From positions 5,968,001 through 6,032,000 of the forward strand of contig NC_090952.1 in assembly GCF_040807025.1 (NCBI RefSeq): a stretch of DNA of 64,000 bases, written 5' to 3'. Source of the DNA: Struthio camelus. Lineage: Eukaryota > Chordata > Aves > Struthioniformes > Struthionidae. Position 1 is the first letter of the stretch, and the number at the start of each line of letters is the position of its first letter. Below the pieces are notes generated by a model, which worked only from the letters and a program-made list of their open reading frames with translations, did no database searches and was not told the origin of the DNA. Of the stretch, positions 48,501-62,900 are shown piece after piece. The position numbers were made by a program, and so were the translations under genes.

Positions 48501-51500
48501 CATCAAGCCTAAAACCACTGCGTCGGAGCTGAAACCACTCCGCCGAGCCTAAAACCTCTCTGTCGGGGCTGAAACCACTCCGCCAAGCCTGAAACCATTC
48601 CGCCAAGCCTGAAACCACTCCGTGAGGGCCAAAACCACGCCGCCGAGCCTAAAAGCAGAGCGTCGGGGCTGAAACCGCTCCACCAAGCCTAAAACCACTC
48701 CATCAGGCCTAAAACCACTGCGTCGGGACTGAAACCACTCCGCCGAGCCTGAAACCACTCCATCGGGGCTGAAACCACTGTGCCAGGACCAAAACCGCTG
48801 CGTCGGGGCTGAAACCACTCCGCCAGGGCCAAAACCCCTCGGCTGACCTTAAAACCACTCCATCAAGCCTAAAACGACTGTGTCGGGGCTGAAACCACTC
48901 CGCCGAGCCTAAAACCACTCTGTTGGGGCTGAAACCACTGCATCAGGCCTAAAAGAAGTCCGTGAGGGCCAAAACCACTCCACCAGTGCTGAAACCACTC
49001 CGTCAAGCCTAAAACCATTCCATCGGGGCTGAAACCACTCCGCCGAGCCTGAAACCACCCCGTCGGGGCCGAAATCACTCCGCCGAGCCTGAAAACACTG
49101 CATCAGGGCTGAAACCACTCCATCAGGCCTAAAACAACTCCGTCAGGGCCAAAACCACTCCACCAGTGCTGAAACCACCCCGTCAGGGCCAAAACCACTC
49201 CACTGAGGGTAAAACCACTGTGTCGGGGCTGAAACCACTCCGCCGAGCCTAAAACCACTGCGTCGGGGCTGAAACCACTCCGCCGAGCCTAAAACCACTC
49301 TGTTGGGGCTGAAACCACTGCATCAGGCCTAAAAGAAGTCCGTGAGGGCCAAAACCACTCCACCAGTGCTGAAACCACTCCGTCAAGCCTAAAACCATTC
49401 CATCGGGGCTGAAACCACTCCGCCGAGCCTGAAACCACCCCGTCGGGGCCGAAATCACTCCGCCGAGCCTGAAAACACTGCATCAGGGCTGAAACCACTC
49501 CATCAGGCCTAAAACAACTCCGTCAGGGCCAAAACCACTCCACCAGTGCTGAAACCACCCCGTCGGGGCCAAAACCACTCCACTGAGGGTAAAACCACTG
49601 TGTCGGGGCTGAAAGCACTCCATCAAGCCTAAAACCACTCCATCGGGGCTGAAACCACTCCGCCGAGCCTAAAACCACTGCGTCAGGCCTAAAACTACTC
49701 CGCCGAGCCTAAAACCACTGCGTCGGGGCCAAAACCACTCCACCACTGCTGAAACAACTCCGTCAGGGCAGAAACTGCTCCGCCAGGGCCAAAACCGCTG
49801 CGTCGGGGCTGAAACCACTCTGCTGGGGACAAAACAACTCCGTCAGGGCCAAAACCACTCCATCAAGCCTAAAACCACTGCGTCAGGGCTGAAACCACTG
49901 CGTCGGGGCTGAAACCACTCCGCCGAGCCTGAAACCACTGCGTCGGGGCTGAAACCACTCTGCCAAAGCTAAAATCACTCCGTCAGGACCAAAACCACTC
50001 TGCCGAGCCTAAAACCACTCCGCCGGGGCTGAAAGCACTCCGCCGGGCCTAAAACAACTCCGTCGGGGCGCAAGCCACTCCGCCAAGCCTGAAACCACTG
50101 CATCGGGGCCAAAACCACGCCGCCGAGCCTAAAAGCAGAGCGTCAGGGCTGAAACGGCTCCACCAAGCCTAAAACCACTGCATCAAGCCTAAAACCACTG
50201 CGTCGGGGCTGAAACCACTCCGCCGAGCCTGAAACCACTCCATCGGGGCTGAAACCACTCCGCTGAGCCTAAAACCACTCCGTCGGGGCTGAAACCACTC
50301 CGCCGAGCCTAAAACAACACCGTCGGGGCTGAAACCACTCCGCCGAGCCTCAAACAACACCGTCGGGGCTGAAACCACTGTGCCAGGACCAAAACCACTC
50401 CGTCGGGGCAGAAACCACTCCGTCAGGCTGAAAAGCACTGCACCAGGCCGAAAACCACTCCGCCAGGGCCAAAACCAATCAGTCGGGGCTGAAAGCGTTC
50501 CACCAGGGCCAAAACCACTCCGCCGACATTAAAACCACTGCATCAAGCCTAAAACCACTCCGTCGGGGCTGAAACCACTCCGCCGAGCCTAAAACCACTG
50601 CGTCGGGGCTGAAACCACTCCGCCGAGCCTAAAACCACTCTGTCGGGGCAGAAGCTACTCCGCCGAGCCTGAAACTACTCCGTCGGGCCTGAAACCACTG
50701 TGCCAGGACCAAAACGAATCCGTCGGGGCTGAAACCACCCCGTCGGGGCTGAAACCACTCCGCCGAGCCTAAAACCACTCCGTCGGGGCTGAAAGCACTC
50801 CGTCAGGGGGAAATCCACTCCATCAAGCCTAAAACCAGTGCGTCGGGGCTGAAACGACTCGGCTGAACTTAAAACCACTCCGTCGGGGCTGAAACCACTC
50901 CACCGAGCCTAAAACAACTCCGTCGGGGCCGAAACCACTGCGCCAAGCCTAAAACCACTCCGCCGGGGCTAAAACCACTCCGTCAGGGCCAAAACCACTC
51001 CGCAGAGCCTAAAACCACACCGTCGGGTCTGAAACCACTCCGCCGAGCCTAAAACCACTGCGTCGGAACTGAAACCACTCCGCCGAGCCTGAAACCATTC
51101 CGTCGGGGCTGAAACCACTCCGCCGAGCCTGAAACCATTCCGTCGGGGCTGAAACCACTCCGCCGAGCCTAAAAACTGCGTCGGGGCTGAAACCACTCCG
51201 CCGAGCCTAAAACCACTGCGTCGGGGCTGAAACCACTCCGCCAGGGCCAAAACCACTCAGCTGACATTAAGACCACTCCGCCAAGCCTAAAACCACTGCG
51301 TCGGGGCTGAAACCACTCCGCCGAGCCTGAAACCACTCCGTCGGGGCTGAAACCACTGCATCATGCCTAAAACAACTCCGTCAGGGCCAAAACCACTCCA
51401 CCAGTGCTGAAACCACTCCGGCAAGCCTAAATCCACTCCATCGGGGCTGAAACCACTCCGCCAGGGCCAAAACCACTCGGCTGACCTTAAAACCACTCCA

Positions 51501-54500
51501 TCAAGCCTAAAACCACTGCGTCGGAGCTGAAACCACTCCGCCGAGCCTAAAACCTCTCTGTCGGGGCTGAAACCACTCCGCCAAGCCTGAAACCATTCCG
51601 CCAAGCCTGAAACCACTCCGTGAGGGCCAAAACCACGCCGCCGAGCCTAAAAGCAGAGCGTCGGGGCTGAAACCGCTCCACCAAGCCTAAAACCACTCCA
51701 TCAGGCCTAAAACCACTGCGTCGGGACTGAAACCACTCCATCGGGGCTGAAACCACTCCATCGGGGCTGAAACCACTGTGCCAGGGCCAAAAGCGCTGCG
51801 TCGGGGCTGAAACCACTCCGCCAGGGCCAAAACCCCTCGGCTGACCTTAAAAACACTCCATCAAGCCTAAAACCACTCCGTCGGGGCTGAAACCACTCCG
51901 CCGAGCCTAAAACAACACCGTCGGGGCTGAAACCACTCCGCCGAGCCTCAAACAACACCGTCGGGGCTGAAACCACTGTGCCAGGACCAAAACCACTCCG
52001 TCGGGGCAGAAACCACTCCGTCAGGCTGAAAAGCACTGCATCAGGCCGAAAACCACTCCGCCAGGGCCAAAACCAATCAGTCGGGGCTGAAAGCGTTCCA
52101 CCAGGGCCAAAACCACTCCGCCGACATTAAAACCACTGCATCAAGCCTAAAACCACTCCGTCGGGGCTGAAACCACTCCGCCGAGCCTAAAACCACTGCG
52201 TCGGGGCTGAAACCACTCCGCCGAGCCTAAAACCACTCTGTCGGGGCAGAAGCTACTCCGCCGAGCCTGAAACTACTCCGTCGGGCCTGAAACCACTGTG
52301 CCAGGACCAAAACGAATCCGTCGGGGCTGAAACCACCCCGTCGGGGCTGAAACCACTCCGCCGAGCCTAAAACCACTCCGTCGGGGCTGAAAGCACTCCG
52401 TCAGGGGGAAATCCACTCCATCAAGCCTAAAACCAGTGCGTCGGGGCTGAAACGACTCGGCTGAACTTAAAACCACTCCGTCGGGGCTGAAACCACTCCA
52501 CCGAGCCTAAAACAACTCCGTCGGGGCCGAAACCACTGCGCCAAGCCTAAAACCACTCCGCCGGGGCTAAAACCACTCCGTCAGGGCCAAAACCACTCCG
52601 CAGAGCCTAAAACCACACCGTCGGGTCTGAAACCACTCCGCCGAGCCTAAAACCACTGCGTCGGAACTGAAACCACTCCGCCGAGCCTGAAACCATTCCG
52701 TCGGGGCTGAAACCACTCCGCCGAGCCTGAAACCATTCCGTCGGGGCTGAAACCACTCCGCCGAGCCTAAAAACTGCGTCGGGGCTGAAACCACTCCGCC
52801 GAGCCTAAAACCACTGCGTCGGGGCTGAAACCACTCCGCCAGGGCCAAAACCACTCAGCTGACATTAAGACCACTCCGCCAAGCCTAAAACCACTGCGTC
52901 GGGGCTGAAACCACTCCGCCGAGCCTGAAACCACTCCGTCGGGGCTGAAACCACTGCATCATGCCTAAAACAACTCCGTCAGGGCCAAAACCACTCCACC
53001 AGTGCTGAAACCACTCCGGCAAGCCTAAATCCACTCCATCGGGGCTGAAACCACTCCGCCAGGGCCAAAACCACTCGGCTGACCTTAAAACCACTCCATC
53101 AAGCCTAAAACCACTGCGTCGGAGCTGAAACCACTCCGCCGAGCCTAAAACCTCTCTGTCGGGGCTGAAACCACTCCGCCAAGCCTGAAACCATTCCGCC
53201 AAGCCTGAAACCACTCCGTGAGGGCCAAAACCACGCCGCCGAGCCTAAAAGCAGAGCGTCGGGGCTGAAACCGCTCCACCAAGCCTAAAACCACTCCATC
53301 AGGCCTAAAACCACTGCGTCGGGACTGAAACCACTCCATCGGGGCTGAAACCACTCCATCGGGGCTGAAACCACTGTGCCAGGGCCAAAAGCGCTGCGTC
53401 GGGGCTGAAACCACTCCGCCAGGGCCAAAACCCCTCGGCTGACCTTAAAAACACTCCATCAAGCCTAAAACCACTCCGTCGGGGCTGAAACCACTCCGCC
53501 GAGCCTAAAACAACACCGTCGGGGCTGAAACCACTCCGCCGAGCCTCAAACAACACCGTCGGGGCTGAAACCACTGTGCCAGGACCAAAACCACTCCGTC
53601 GGGGCAGAAACCACTCCGTCAGGCTGAAAAGCACTGCATCAGGCCGAAAACCACTCCGCCAGGGCCAAAACCAATCAGTCGGGGCTGAAAGCGTTCCACC
53701 AGGGCCAAAACCACTCCGCCGACATTAAAACCACTGCATCAAGCCTAAAACCACTGCGTCGGGGCTGAAACCACTCCGCCGAGCCTAAAACCACTGCGTC
53801 GGGGCTGAAACCACTCCGCCGAGCCTAAAACCACTCTGTCGGGGCAGAAGCTACTCCGCCGAGCCTGAAACTACTCCGTCGGGCCTGAAACCACTGTGCC
53901 AGGACCAAAACGAATCCGTCGGGGCTGAAACCACCCCGTCGGGGCTGAAACCACTCCGCCGAGCCTAAAACCACTCCGTCGGGGCTGAAAGCACTCCGTC
54001 AGGGGGAAATCCACTCCATCAAGCCTAAAACCAGTGCGTCGGGGCTGAAACGACTCGGCTGAACTTAAAACCACTCCGTCGGGGCTGAAACCACTCCACC
54101 GAGCCTAAAACAACTCCGTCGGGGCCGAAACCACTGCGCCAAGCCTAAAACCACTCCGCCGGGGCTAAAACCACTCCGTCAGGGCCAAAACCACTCCGCA
54201 GAGCCTAAAACCACACCGTCGGGTCTGAAACCACTCCGCCGAGCCTAAAACCACTGCGTCGGAACTGAAACCACTCCGCCGAGCCTGAAACCATTCCGTC
54301 GGGGCTGAAACCACTCCGCCGAGCCTAAAAACTGCGTCGGGGCTGAAACCACTCCGCCGAGCCTAAAACCACTGCGTCGGGGCTGAAACCACTCCGCCAG
54401 GGCCAAAACCACTCAGCTGACATTAAGACCACTCCGCCAAGCCTAAAACCACTGCGTCGGGGCTGAAACCACTCCGCCGAGCCTGAAACCACTCCGTCGG

Positions 54501-56942
54501 GGCTGAAACCACTGCATCATGCCTAAAACAACTCCGTCAGGGCCAAAACCACTCCACCAGTGCTGAAACCACTCCGGCAAGCCTAAATCCACTCCATCGG
54601 GGCTGAAACCACTCCGCCAGGGCCAAAACCACTCGGCTGACCTTAAAACCACTCCATCAAGCCTAAAACCACTGCGTCGGAGCTGAAACCACTCCGCCGA
54701 GCCTAAAACCTCTCTGTCGGGGCTGAAACCACTCCGCCAAGCCTGAAACCATTCCGCCAAGCCTGAAACCACTCCGTGAGGGCCAAAACCACGCCGCCGA
54801 GCCTAAAAGCAGAGCGTCGGGGCTGAAACCGCTCCACCAAGCCTAAAACCACTCCATCAGGCCTAAAACCACTGCGTCGGGACTGAAACCACTCCGCCGA
54901 GCCGGAAACCACTCCATCGGGGCTGAAACCACTGTGCCAGGGCCAAAAGCGCTGCGTCGGGGCTGAAACCACTCCGCCAGGGCCAAAACCCCTCGGCTGA
55001 CCTTAAAACCACTCCATCAAGCCTAAAACGACTGTGTCGGGGCTGAAACCACTCCGCCGAGCCTAAAACCACTCTGTTGGGGCTGAAACCACTGCATCAG
55101 GCCTAAAAGAAGTCCGTGAGGGCCAAAACCACTCCACCAGTGCTGAAACCACTCCGTCAAGCCTAAAACCATTCCATCGGGGCTGAAACCACTCCGCCGA
55201 GCCTGAAACCACCCCGTCGGGGCCGAAATCACTCCGCCGAGCCTGAAAACACTGCATCAGGGCTGAAACCACTCCATCAGGCCTAAAACAACTCCGTCAG
55301 GGCCAAAACCACTCCACCAGTGCTGAAACCACCCCGTCGGGGCCAAAACCACTCCACTGAGGGTAAAACCACTGTGTCGGGGCTGAAAGCACTCCATCAA
55401 GCCTAAAACCACTCCATCGGGGCTGAAACCACTCCGCCGAGCCTAAAACCACTGCGTCAGGCCTAAAACTACTCCGCCGAGCCTAAAACCACTGCGTCAG
55501 GGCCAAAACCACTCCACCACTGCTGAAACAACTCCGTCAGGGCAGAAACTCCTTCGCCAGGGCCAAAACCGCTGCGTCGGGGCTGAAACCACTCTGCTGG
55601 GGACAAAACAACTCCGTCAGGGCCAAAACCACTCCATCAAGCCTAAAACCACTGCGTCAGGGCTGAAACCACTGCGTCGGGGCTGAAACCACTCCGCCGA
55701 GCCTGAAACCACTGCGTCGGGGCTGAAACCACTCTGCCAAAGCTAAAACCACTCCGTCAGGACCAAAACCACTCTGCCGAGCCTAAAACCACTCCGCCGG
55801 GGCTGAAAGCACTCCGCCGGGCCTAAAACAACTCCGTCGGGGCGCAAGCCACTCCGCCAAGCCTGAAACCACTGCATCGGGGCCAAAACCACGCCGCCGA
55901 GCCTAAAAGCAGAGCGTCAGGGCTGAAACGGCTCCACCAAGCCTAAAACCACTGCATCAAGCCTAAAACCACTGTGTCGGGGCTGAAACCACTCCGCCGA
56001 GCCTGAAACCACTCCATCGGGGCTGAAACCACTCCGCTGAGCCTAAAACCACTCCGTCGGGGCTGAAACCACTCCGCCGAGCCTAAAACAACACCGTCGG
56101 GGCTGAAACCACTCCGCCGAGCCTCAAACAACACCGTCGGGGCTGAAACCACTGTGCCAGGACCAAAACCACTCCGTCGGGGCAGAAACCACTCCGTCAG
56201 GCTGAAAAGCACTGCATCAGGCCGAAAACCACTCCGCCAGGGCCAAAACCAATCAGTCGGGGCTGAAAGCGTTCCACCAGGGCCAAAACCACTCCGCCGA
56301 CATTAAAACCACTGCATCAAGCCTAAAACCACTCCGTCGGGGCTGAAACCACTCCGCCGAGCCTAAAACCACTGCGTCGGGGCTGAAACCACTCCGCCGA
56401 GCCTAAAACCACTCTGTCGGGGCAGAAGCTACTCCGCCGAGCCTGAAACTACTCCGTCGGGCCTGAAACCACTGTGCCAGGACCAAAACGAATCCGTCGG
56501 GGCTGAAACCACCCCGTCGGGGCTGAAACCACTCCGCCGAGCCTAAAACCACTCCGTCGGGGCTGAAAGCACTCCGTCAGGGGGAAATCCACTCCATCAA
56601 GCCTAAAACCAGTGCGTCGGGGCTGAAACGACTCGGCTGAACTTAAAACCACTCCGTCGGGGCTGAAACCACTCCACCGAGCCTAAAACAACTCCGTCGG
56701 GGCCGAAACCACTGCGCCAAGCCTAAAACCACTCCGCCGGGGCTAAAACCACTCCGTCAGGGCCAAAACCACTCCGCAGAGCCTAAAACCACACCGTCGG
56801 GTCTGAAACCACTCCGCCGAGCCTAAAACCACTGCGTCGGAACTGAAACCACTCCGCCGAGCCTGAAACCATTCCGTCGGGGCTGAAACCACTCCGCCGA
56901 GCCTGAAACCATTCCGTCGGGGCTGAAACCACTCCGCCAAGC
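45593..56942. repeat. Satellite super-repeat 1 (11,350 bp, five higher-order repeats)
   Basis: A unique 18-bp monomer (ctaaaaactgcgtcgggg, lacking two bases of the usual 20) begins at 45593, 48171, 51169, 52767, 54325 and 56943. The intervals are 2578, 2998, 1598, 1558 and 2618 bp. All equal 18 modulo 20, as expected if each interval contains exactly one 18-bp monomer and otherwise only 20-bp monomers. The block from 45593 recurs from 56943. Confidence 0.9.
48881..49620. repeat. Local 380-bp tandem duplication inside the satellite
   Basis: About 48881-49260 and 49261-49620 match at an offset of 380 bp (19 monomers). This makes the higher-order repeat starting at 48171 longer (2998 bp) than its counterpart starting at 59521 (2618 bp). 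The junction after 60541 in the second super-repeat resembles the junction within this duplication, so an unequal exchange gained it in one or lost it in the other. Confidence 0.8.
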
Positions 56943-59900
56943 CTAAAAACTGCGTCGGGGCTGAAACCACTCCGCCGAGCCTAAAACCACTGCGTCGGGG
57001 CTGAAACCACTCCGCCAGGGCCAAAACCACTCAGCTGACATTAAGACCACTCCGCCAAGCCTAAAACCACTGCGTCGGGGCTGAAACCACTCCGCCGAGC
57101 CTGAAACCACTCCGTCGGGGCTGAAACCACTGCATCATGCCTAAAACAACTCCGTCAGGGCCAAAACCACTCCACCAGTGCTGAAACCACTCCGGCAAGC
57201 CTAAATCCACTCCATCGGGGCTGAAACCACTCCGCCAGGGCCAAAACCACTCGGCTGACCTTAAAACCACTCCATCAAGCCTAAAACCACTGCGTCGGAG
57301 CTGAAACCACTCCGCCGAGCCTAAAACCTCTCTGTCGGGGCTGAAACCACTCCGCCAAGCCTGAAACCATTCCGCCAAGCCTGAAACCACTCCGTGAGGG
57401 CCAAAACCACGCCGCCGAGCCTAAAAGCAGAGCGTCGGGGCTGAAACCGCTCCACCAAGCCTAAAACCACTCCATCAGGCCTAAAACCACTGCGTCGGGA
57501 CTGAAACCACTCCGCCGAGCCTGAAACCACTCCATCGGGGCTGAAACCACTGTGCCAGGGCCAAAAGCGCTGCGTCGGGGCTGAAACCACTCCGCCAGGG
57601 CCAAAACCCCTCGGCTGACCTTAAAACCACTCCATCAAGCCTAAAACGACTGTGTCGGGGCTGAAACCACTCCGCCGAGCCTAAAACCACTCTGTTGGGG
57701 CTGAAACCACTGCATCAGGCCTAAAAGAAGTCCGTGAGGGCCAAAACCACTCCACCAGTGCTGAAACCACTCCGTCAAGCCTAAAACCATTCCATCGGGG
57801 CTGAAACCACTCCGCCGAGCCTGAAACCACCCCGTCGGGGCCGAAATCACTCCGCCGAGCCTGAAAACACTGCATCAGGGCTGAAACCACTCCATCAGGC
57901 CTAAAACAACTCCGTCAGGGCCAAAACCACTCCACCAGTGCTGAAACCACCCCGTCGGGGCCAAAACCACTCCACTGAGGGTAAAACCACTGTGTCGGGG
58001 CTGAAAGCACTCCATCAAGCCTAAAACCACTCCATCGGGGCTGAAACCACTCCGCCGAGCCTAAAACCACTGCGTCAGGCCTAAAACTACTCCGCCGAGC
58101 CTAAAACCACTGCGTCGGGGCCAAAACCACTCCACCACTGCTGAAACAACTCCGTCAGGGCAGAAACTGCTCCGCCAGGGCCAAAACCGCTGCGTCGGGG
58201 CTGAAACCACTCTGCTGGGGACAAAACAACTCCGTCAGGGCCAAAACCACTCCATCAAGCCTAAAACCACTGCGTCAGGGCTGAAACCACTGCGTCGGGG
58301 CTGAAACCACTCCGCCGAGCCTGAAACCACTGCGTCGGGGCTGAAACCACTCTGCCAAAGCTAAAATCACTCCGTCAGGACCAAAACCACTCTGCCGAGC
58401 CTAAAACCACTCCGCCGGGGCTGAAAGCACTCCGCCGGGCCTAAAACAACTCCGTCGGGGCGCAAGCCACTCCGCCAAGCCTGAAACCACTGCATCGGGG
58501 CCAAAACCACGCCGCCGAGCCTAAAAGCAGAGCGTCAGGGCTGAAACGGCTCCACCAAGCCTAAAACCACTGCATCAAGCCTAAAACCACTGTGTCGGGG
58601 CTGAAACCACTCCGCCGAGCCTGAAACCACTCCATCGGGGCTGAAACCACTCCGCTGAGCCTAAAACCACTCCGTCGGGGCTGAAACCACTCCGCCGAGC
58701 CTAAAACAACACCGTCGGGGCTGAAACCACTCCGCCGAGCCTAAAACAACACCGTCGGGGCTGAAACCACTGTGCCAGGACCAAAACCACTCCGTCGGGG
58801 CAGAAACCACTCCGTCAGGCTGAAAAGCACTGCATCAGGCCGAAAACCACTCCGCCAGGGCCAAAACCAATCAGTCGGGGCTGAAAGCGTTCCACCAGGG
58901 CCAAAACCACTCCGCCGACATTAAAACCACTGCATCAAGCCTAAAACCACTCCGTCGGGGCTGAAACCACTCCGCCGAGCCTAAAACCACTGCGTCGGGG
59001 CTGAAACCACTCCGCCGAGCCTAAAACCACTCTGTCGGGGCAGAAGCTACTCCGCCGAGCCTGAAACTACTCCGTCGGGCCTGAAACCACTGTGCCAGGA
59101 CCAAAACGAATCCGTCGGGGCTGAAACCACCCCGTCGGGGCTGAAACCACTCCGCCGAGCCTAAAACCACTCCGTCGGGGCTGAAAGCACTCCGTCAGGG
59201 GGAAATCCACTCCATCAAGCCTAAAACCAGTGCGTCGGGGCTGAAACGACTCGGCTGAACTTAAAACCACTCCATCGGGGCTGAAACCACTCCACCGAGC
59301 CTAAAACAACTCCGTCGGGGCCGAAACCACTGCGCCAAGCCTAAAACCACTCCGCCGGGGCTAAAACCACTCCGTCAGGGCCAAAACCACTCCGCAGAGC
59401 CTAAAACCACACCGTCGGGTCTGAAACCACTCCGCCGAGCCTAAAACCACTGCGTCGGAACTGAAACCACTCCGCCGAGCCTGAAACCATTCCGTCGGGG
59501 CTGAAACCACTCCGCCGAGCCTAAAAACTGCGTCGGGGCTGAAACCACTCCGCCGAGCCTAAAACCACTGCGTCGGGGCTGAAACCACTCCGCCAGGGCC
59601 AAAACCACTCAGCTGACATTAAGACCACTCCGCCAAGCCTAAAACCACTGCGTCGGGGCTGAAACCACTCCGCCGAGCCTGAAACCACTCCGTCGGGGCT
59701 GAAACCACTGCATCATGCCTAAAACAACTCCGTCAGGGCCAAAACCACTCCACCAGTGCTGAAACCACTCCGGCAAGCCTAAATCCACTCCATCGGGGCT
59801 GAAACCACTCCGCCAGGGCCAAAACCACTCGGCTGACCTTAAAACCACTCCATCAAGCCTAAAACCACTGCGTCGGAGCTGAAACCACTCCGCCGAGCCT

Positions 59901-62900
59901 AAAACCTCTCTGTCGGGGCTGAAACCACTCCGCCAAGCCTGAAACCATTCCGCCAAGCCTGAAACCACTCCGTGAGGGCCAAAACCACGCCGCCGAGCCT
60001 AAAAGCAGAGCGTCGGGGCTGAAACCGCTCCACCAAGCCTAAAACCACTCCATCAGGCCTAAAACCACTGCGTCGGGACTGAAACCACTCCGCCGAGCCT
60101 GAAACCACTCCATCGGGGCTGAAACCACTGTGCCAGGACCAAAACCGCTGCGTCGGGGCTGAAACCACTCCGCCAGGGCCAAAACCCCTCGGCTGACCTT
60201 AAAACCACTCCATCAAGCCTAAAACGACTGTGTCGGGGCTGAAACCACTCCGCCGAGCCTAAAACCACTCTGTTGGGGCTGAAACCACTGCATCAGGCCT
60301 AAAAGAAGTCCGTGAGGGCCAAAACCACTCCACCAGTGCTGAAACCACTCCGTCAAGCCTAAAACCATTCCATCGGGGCTGAAACCACTCCGCCGAGCCT
60401 GAAACCACCCCGTCGGGGCCGAAATCACTCCGCCGAGCCTGAAAACACTGCATCAGGGCTGAAACCACTCCATCAGGCCTAAAACAACTCCGTCAGGGCC
60501 AAAACCACTCCACCAGTGCTGAAACCACCCCGTCAGGGCCAAAACCACTCCACTGAGGGTAAAACCACTGTGTCGGGGCTGAAACCACTCCGCCGAGCCT
60601 AAAACCACTGCGTCGGGGCTGAAACCACTCCGCCGAGCCTAAAACCACTGCGTCAGGCCTAAAACCACTCCGCCGAGCCTAAAACCACTGCGTCAGGGCC
60701 AAAACCACTCCACCACTGCTGAAACAACTCCGTCAGGGCAGAAACTGCTCCGCCAGGGCCAAAACCGCTGCGTCGGGGCTGAAACCACTCTGCTGGGGAC
60801 AAAACAACTCCGTCAGGGCCAAAACCACTCCATCAAGCCTAAAACCACTGCGTCAGGGCTGAAACCACTGCGTCGGGGCTGAAACCACTCCGCCGAGCCT
60901 GAAACCACTGCGTCGGGGCTGAAACCACTCTGCCAAAGCTAAAATCACTCCGTCAGGACCAAAACCACTCTGCCGAGCCTAAAACCACTCCGCCGGGGCT
61001 GAAAGCACTCCGCCGGGCCTAAAACAACTCCGTCGGGGCGCAAGCCACTCCGCCAAGCCTGAAACCACTGCATCGGGGCCAAAACCACGCCGCCGAGCCT
61101 AAAAGCAGAGCGTCAGGGCTGAAACGGCTCCACCAAGCCTAAAACCACTGCATCAAGCCTAAAACCACTGCGTCGGGGCTGAAACCACTCCGCCGAGCCT
61201 GAAACCACTCCATCGGGGCTGAAACCACTCCGCTGAGCCTAAAACCACTCCGTCGGGGCTGAAACCACTCCGCCGAGCCTAAAACAACACCGTCGGGGCT
61301 GAAACCACTCCGCCGAGCCTCAAACAACACCGTCGGGGCTGAAACCACTGTGCCAGGACCAAAACCACTCCGTCGGGGCAGAAACCACTCCGTCAGGCTG
61401 AAAAGCACTGCACCAGGCCGAAAACCACTCCGCCAGGGCCAAAACCAATCAGTCGGGGCTGAAAGCGTTCCACCAGGGCCAAAACCACTCCGCCGACATT
61501 AAAACCACTGCATCAAGCCTAAAACCACTCCGTCGGGGCTGAAACCACTCCGCCGAGCCTAAAACCACTGCGTCGGGGCTGAAACCACTCCGCCGAGCCT
61601 AAAACCACTCTGTCGGGGCAGAAGCTACTCCGCCGAGCCTGAAACTACTCCGTCGGGCCTGAAACCACTGTGCCAGGACCAAAACGAATCCGTCGGGGCT
61701 GAAACCACCCCGTCGGGGCTGAAACCACTCCGCCGAGCCTAAAACCACTCCGTCGGGGCTGAAAGCACTCCGTCAGGGGGAAATCCACTCCATCAAGCCT
61801 AAAACCAGTGCGTCGGGGCTGAAACGACTCGGCTGAACTTAAAACCACTCCGTCGGGGCTGAAACCACTCCACCGAGCCTAAAACAACTCCGTCGGGGCC
61901 GAAACCACTGCGCCAAGCCTAAAACCACTCCGCCGGGGCTAAAACCACTCCGTCAGGGCCAAAACCACTCCGCAGAGCCTAAAACCACACCGTCGGGTCT
62001 GAAACCACTCCGCCGAGCCTAAAACCACTGCGTCGGAACTGAAACCACTCCGCCGAGCCTGAAACCATTCCGTCGGGGCTGAAACCACTCCGCCGAGCCT
62101 GAAACCATTCCGTCGGGGCTGAAACCACTCCGCCGAGCCTAAAAACTGCGTCGGGGCTGAAACCACTCCGCCGAGCCTAAAACCACTGCGTCGGGGCTGA
62201 AACCACTCCGCCAGGGCCAAAACCACTCAGCTGACATTAAGACCACTCCGCCAAGCCTAAAACCACTGCGTCGGGGCTGAAACCACTCCGCCGAGCCTGA
62301 AACCACTCCGTCGGGGCTGAAACCACTGCATCATGCCTAAAACAACTCCGTCAGGGCCAAAACCACTCCACCAGTGCTGAAACCACTCCGGCAAGCCTAA
62401 ATCCACTCCATCGGGGCTGAAACCACTCCGCCAGGGCCAAAACCACTCGGCTGACCTTAAAACCACTCCATCAAGCCTAAAACCACTGCGTCGGAGCTGA
62501 AACCACTCCGCCGAGCCTAAAACCTCTCTGTCGGGGCTGAAACCACTCCGCCAAGCCTGAAACCATTCCGCCAAGCCTGAAACCACTCCGTGAGGGCCAA
62601 AACCACGCCGCCGAGCCTAAAAGCAGAGCGTCGGGGCTGAAACCGCTCCACCAAGCCTAAAACCACTCCATCAGGCCTAAAACCACTGCGTCGGGACTGA
62701 AACCACTCCATCGGGGCTGAAACCACTCCATCGGGGCTGAAACCACTGTGCCAGGGCCAAAAGCGCTGCGTCGGGGCTGAAACCACTCCGCCAGGGCCAA
62801 AACCCCTCGGCTGACCTTAAAAACACTCCATCAAGCCTAAAACCACTCCGTCGGGGCTGAAACCACTCCGCCGAGCCTAAAACAACACCGTCGGGGCTGA

